Positions 62,392 to 64,000 of a stretch of 64,000 nt of DNA are shown piece after piece. The stretch comes from Alloactinosynnema sp. L-07 (GTDB taxonomy: Bacteria > Actinomycetota > Actinomycetes > Mycobacteriales > Pseudonocardiaceae). The notes below the pieces were generated by a model. That model was not told where the DNA came from. It worked only from the letters and a program-made list of their open reading frames with translations, and searched no databases. The stretch spans positions 4,712,001 through 4,776,000 of the forward strand of contig NZ_LN850107.1 of the NCBI RefSeq assembly GCF_900070365.1. Direction: 5' to 3'. Within the stretch, counting starts at the first letter, position 1. Each line of letters begins with the position of its first letter. Position numbers and translations under genes: made by a program.

Positions 62392-62583
62392 GTGGTCACC
62401 TTCGGCATGGTGGCGCCGCTGGTCGCGCTCGCTGTGTTTGTCTACAACTCGGGAGCAGAGGGCAAGGCGCGGGTCCATGAAGGACTGCCGCCGACCGGGA
62501 TCCTGATCGCCATCATGCTCATGTGCGTGAAGTACTGGCCGAACCCCGACGACGCCTACCATCCCGAAGCGTCGGACAGCTAG
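62392..62583 (+). CDS. Possible small membrane protein
   Basis: 63 residues from GTG 62392 (ATG 62407 also possible): VVTFGMVAPLVALAVFVYNS, then TGILIAIMLMCVKYW, two hydrophobic helices, and an acidic tail. No ribosome site; it may be a gene remnant. Confidence 0.3.
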   Translation: MVTFGMVAPLVALAVFVYNSGAEGKARVHEGLPPTGILIAIMLMCVKYWPNPDDAYHPEASDS

Positions 62584-62883
62584 ACCCCGGCGGCGGGGTC
62601 TTGGCCAAGAGATCAGCGACCACCGGTCCCAGTTCGGCGGGCTCCCAGCGGGCGCCCCTGTCGACCGCCGGGCCGTGCCGCCAGCCGTCGGCGAGGGAGA
62701 GTTTGCCGCCCTCTACCTCGAATACGGCGACATGTGGTGATGGGCGCCAACCAGATCGATGCGTTCGGCAACCAGAACATCTCGTGTATCGGCCCGCACA
62801 ACCCACCCGCCAACTGCTCGGCGCGAGCTGGTCGTCGATGCCGTCGGGGAGACCCGGCAGGCCACGGACTCGCAGGACAGCGC
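62584..62883. other. Intergenic region, no supported gene
   Basis: 300 bases. A minus-strand frame around GARWEPAELGPVVADLLAKT looks protein-like but has no start or family match; it may be a decayed gene. Confidence 0.4.
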
Positions 62884-63483
62884 CTATGCCTTCGGTAATT
62901 CCGCGAGCACGTCCTTGGCGAAGGCGCCCATGGCATCGAACAGCGCGTTGATCTCGTCAGGGGTGTACTCGGTCGGCTTGTCGGTGATCAGCCTGAGCTT
63001 GAGGAAGGCGTTGCTGTCCTGGACCTGCATCTGCAGGATCGGCGATGTCGGCCCGCCCAGCTTGTGTTCCAGCGCGTACGCCTGAGTGCCGATGCCGGGC
63101 CGCTCCGTCATCTTGCCTTCCTCCTTGTCGACGTCGTCGCGGTGGTGGTCGTACTGCGAGCGGGCGGTCTCGACCTTGGTCCAGAAGCTGATGTGGGTGG
63201 AGATCAGCCCGCCGTCGAGCTGCTGGGCGCAGCGCACACCGCTGACCGTCGCCGGGTCGGAGCCGGTCTTGGTGATCTCCGGCTTGCCGTTCGGCTCGCC
63301 CTGCAAGTCCTTGAGCGCGGCGTAGCTGATGGTGTCGCACAGCATCGGGCGGTCGTCCGGGACGCGGTAGATCCCCGGGCCCGCCGTCTCCACGATCGGT
63401 GTGGAAGGAATGGGAGTCGCCGTGACGGTGGACGAGCACGACGCGACAAGGAACAGGACGGACCAAGCCCATGATCTCCACAT
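62884..63483 (-). CDS. Lipoprotein, DUF3558-like
   Basis: 199 residues from ATG 63483 (the frame reaches 63507). Signal MWRSWAWSVLFLVASC with lipobox LVASC. LCDTISYAALKDLQGEPNG and VSGVRCAQQLDGG resemble DUF3558 lipoproteins of actinobacteria. Exported and membrane-anchored; role unknown. Confidence 0.75.
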   Translation of the reverse strand: MWRSWAWSVLFLVASCSSTVTATPIPSTPIVETAGPGIYRVPDDRPMLCDTISYAALKDLQGEPNGKPEITKTGSDPATVSGVRCAQQLDGGLISTHISFWTKVETARSQYDHHRDDVDKEEGKMTERPGIGTQAYALEHKLGGPTSPILQMQVQDSNAFLKLRLITDKPTEYTPDEINALFDAMGAFAKDVLAELPKA

Positions 63484-63510
63484 GGAGATCATGCTAGGGC
63501 CGGGCACCGA

Positions 63511-64000
63511 CTATCCGAGCTGTTTCTCCATGGCCGCCAAGGTGGTCTCCAGGTGCGTGAGCAGGCGCTGGAGGTGCGGCACGGAGCGGCGGCAGCCGGT
63601 GAGGCCGAATTCGAGGCTGCCGTTGTAGCTGGTCACCGTGATGTTGAGCGCCTGACCCTCGTAAGGAATCGACACCGGGTACACGCCCTGCATCTTCGCG
63701 CCGTTCCAGTACAGCGCGTTCTTCGGGCCGGGGACATTGGAGATCAGCAGGTTGAAGGCGGGCGGGGTGATCTTCTGCGCGCCCGGCAGCAGGGCCACCG
63801 CGAGCGGGGCGAACGGGATGGCGCTGAGCGCGGTGATCTGCAGCTGACTCATGCCGCTGTAGAACTCCTTGCCGCGGCGCATCGACTCGGTGATCGCGGC
63901 CAGGCGGTCGACCGGGTCGTCGACGTCGGTGGCCAGCGTCGTCAGGATCAGGCCGATCGCGTTGCCGCCCGCCGAGTCGCCGTCGGCGCGCAGCGAGATC
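63511..64000 (-). CDS. Wax ester synthase/DGAT family acyltransferase, C-terminal part
   Basis: The frame is open to the right edge (ISLRADGDSAGGNAIGLILT at the edge, then RLAAITESMRRGKEFYSGMS). The C-terminus PAFNLLISNVPGPKNALYWN and a GVYPVSIPYEGQALNITVTS block are the WS/DGAT signature. The HHxxxDG active site would lie off the window. It makes triacylglycerol or wax ester. Confidence 0.85.
   Translation of the reverse strand, partial: ISLRADGDSAGGNAIGLILTTLATDVDDPVDRLAAITESMRRGKEFYSGMSQLQITALSAIPFAPLAVALLPGAQKITPPAFNLLISNVPGPKNALYWNGAKMQGVYPVSIPYEGQALNITVTSYNGSLEFGLTGCRRSVPHLQRLLTHLETTLAAMEKQLG

Overview
The window is high-GC actinobacterial DNA. Its genes are dense and often joined by 4-base ATGA or GTGA overlaps, with many GTG and TTG starts. 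An ini (cell-envelope stress) locus, an Mce4-type lipid importer beside sterol side-chain genes, a Streptomyces-type tyrosinase pair, WXG100-style toxin parts and an AMED_5909-like small protein together suggest a Pseudonocardiaceae-type organism. That assignment is inference; no rRNA, tRNA or CRISPR array was seen.

Layout. 1-8.1 kb: an ini-like locus. An IniR-like STAND regulator (cut by the left edge) and an Hsp70-like ATPase are divergent from iniB-iniA-iniC. 8.1-10.9 kb: a four-gene minus-strand operon made of a 119-residue Gly/Ala/Asp repeat peptide, a JmjC/cupin hydroxylase, a sucrase/ferredoxin-like Fe-S protein and CutA, which is a candidate peptide-modification system. 11-18.3 kb: housekeeping and accessory genes, including a toxin-44 polymorphic toxin with a small partner, an MBL hydrolase, Lrp and a Cys/Met PLP lyase. 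18.8-25 kb: tyrosinase and its Tat-exported helper, TetR, HIT, glutaminase and an XRE regulator that share a TTAAC-type operator. 25-29.9 kb: accessory genes, including a HAD cassette with two tandem small paralogues, LysR and small envelope proteins.

29.9-60.7 kb is a sterol uptake and side-chain degradation island. On the minus strand run a ferredoxin, Hsd4A-like SDR, aldehyde dehydrogenase, second SDR, yrbE4AB and mce4A-F. On the plus strand are fadE26-fadE27. Further on are fadD19/echA19, a second acyl-CoA ligase, an F420 oxidoreductase, a DUF35 protein, ltp4-ltp3, cyp125 and fadA5. Their order strongly resembles the KstR regulon of mycobacteria, and seven KstR-like palindromes lie upstream of these units. 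The likely flow is sterol import by Mce4, C26 oxidation by CYP125, CoA activation, then beta-oxidation and retro-aldol cleavage.

60.7-62.6 kb: a DddA/SCP1.201-like DNA deaminase toxin that appears frameshifted, its Imm1 immunity gene, and duplicated fragments of the fadA5 and imm1 ends. 62.9-64 kb: a lipoprotein and the C-terminal part of a wax ester synthase/DGAT cut by the right edge.

Scattered through the window are five copies of a ~160-bp near-perfect palindrome with a related centre but copy-specific arms. They sit in CTAG/YTAR sites that mostly coincide with stop codons. One copy has split an SRPBCC gene with a clean CTAG duplication.
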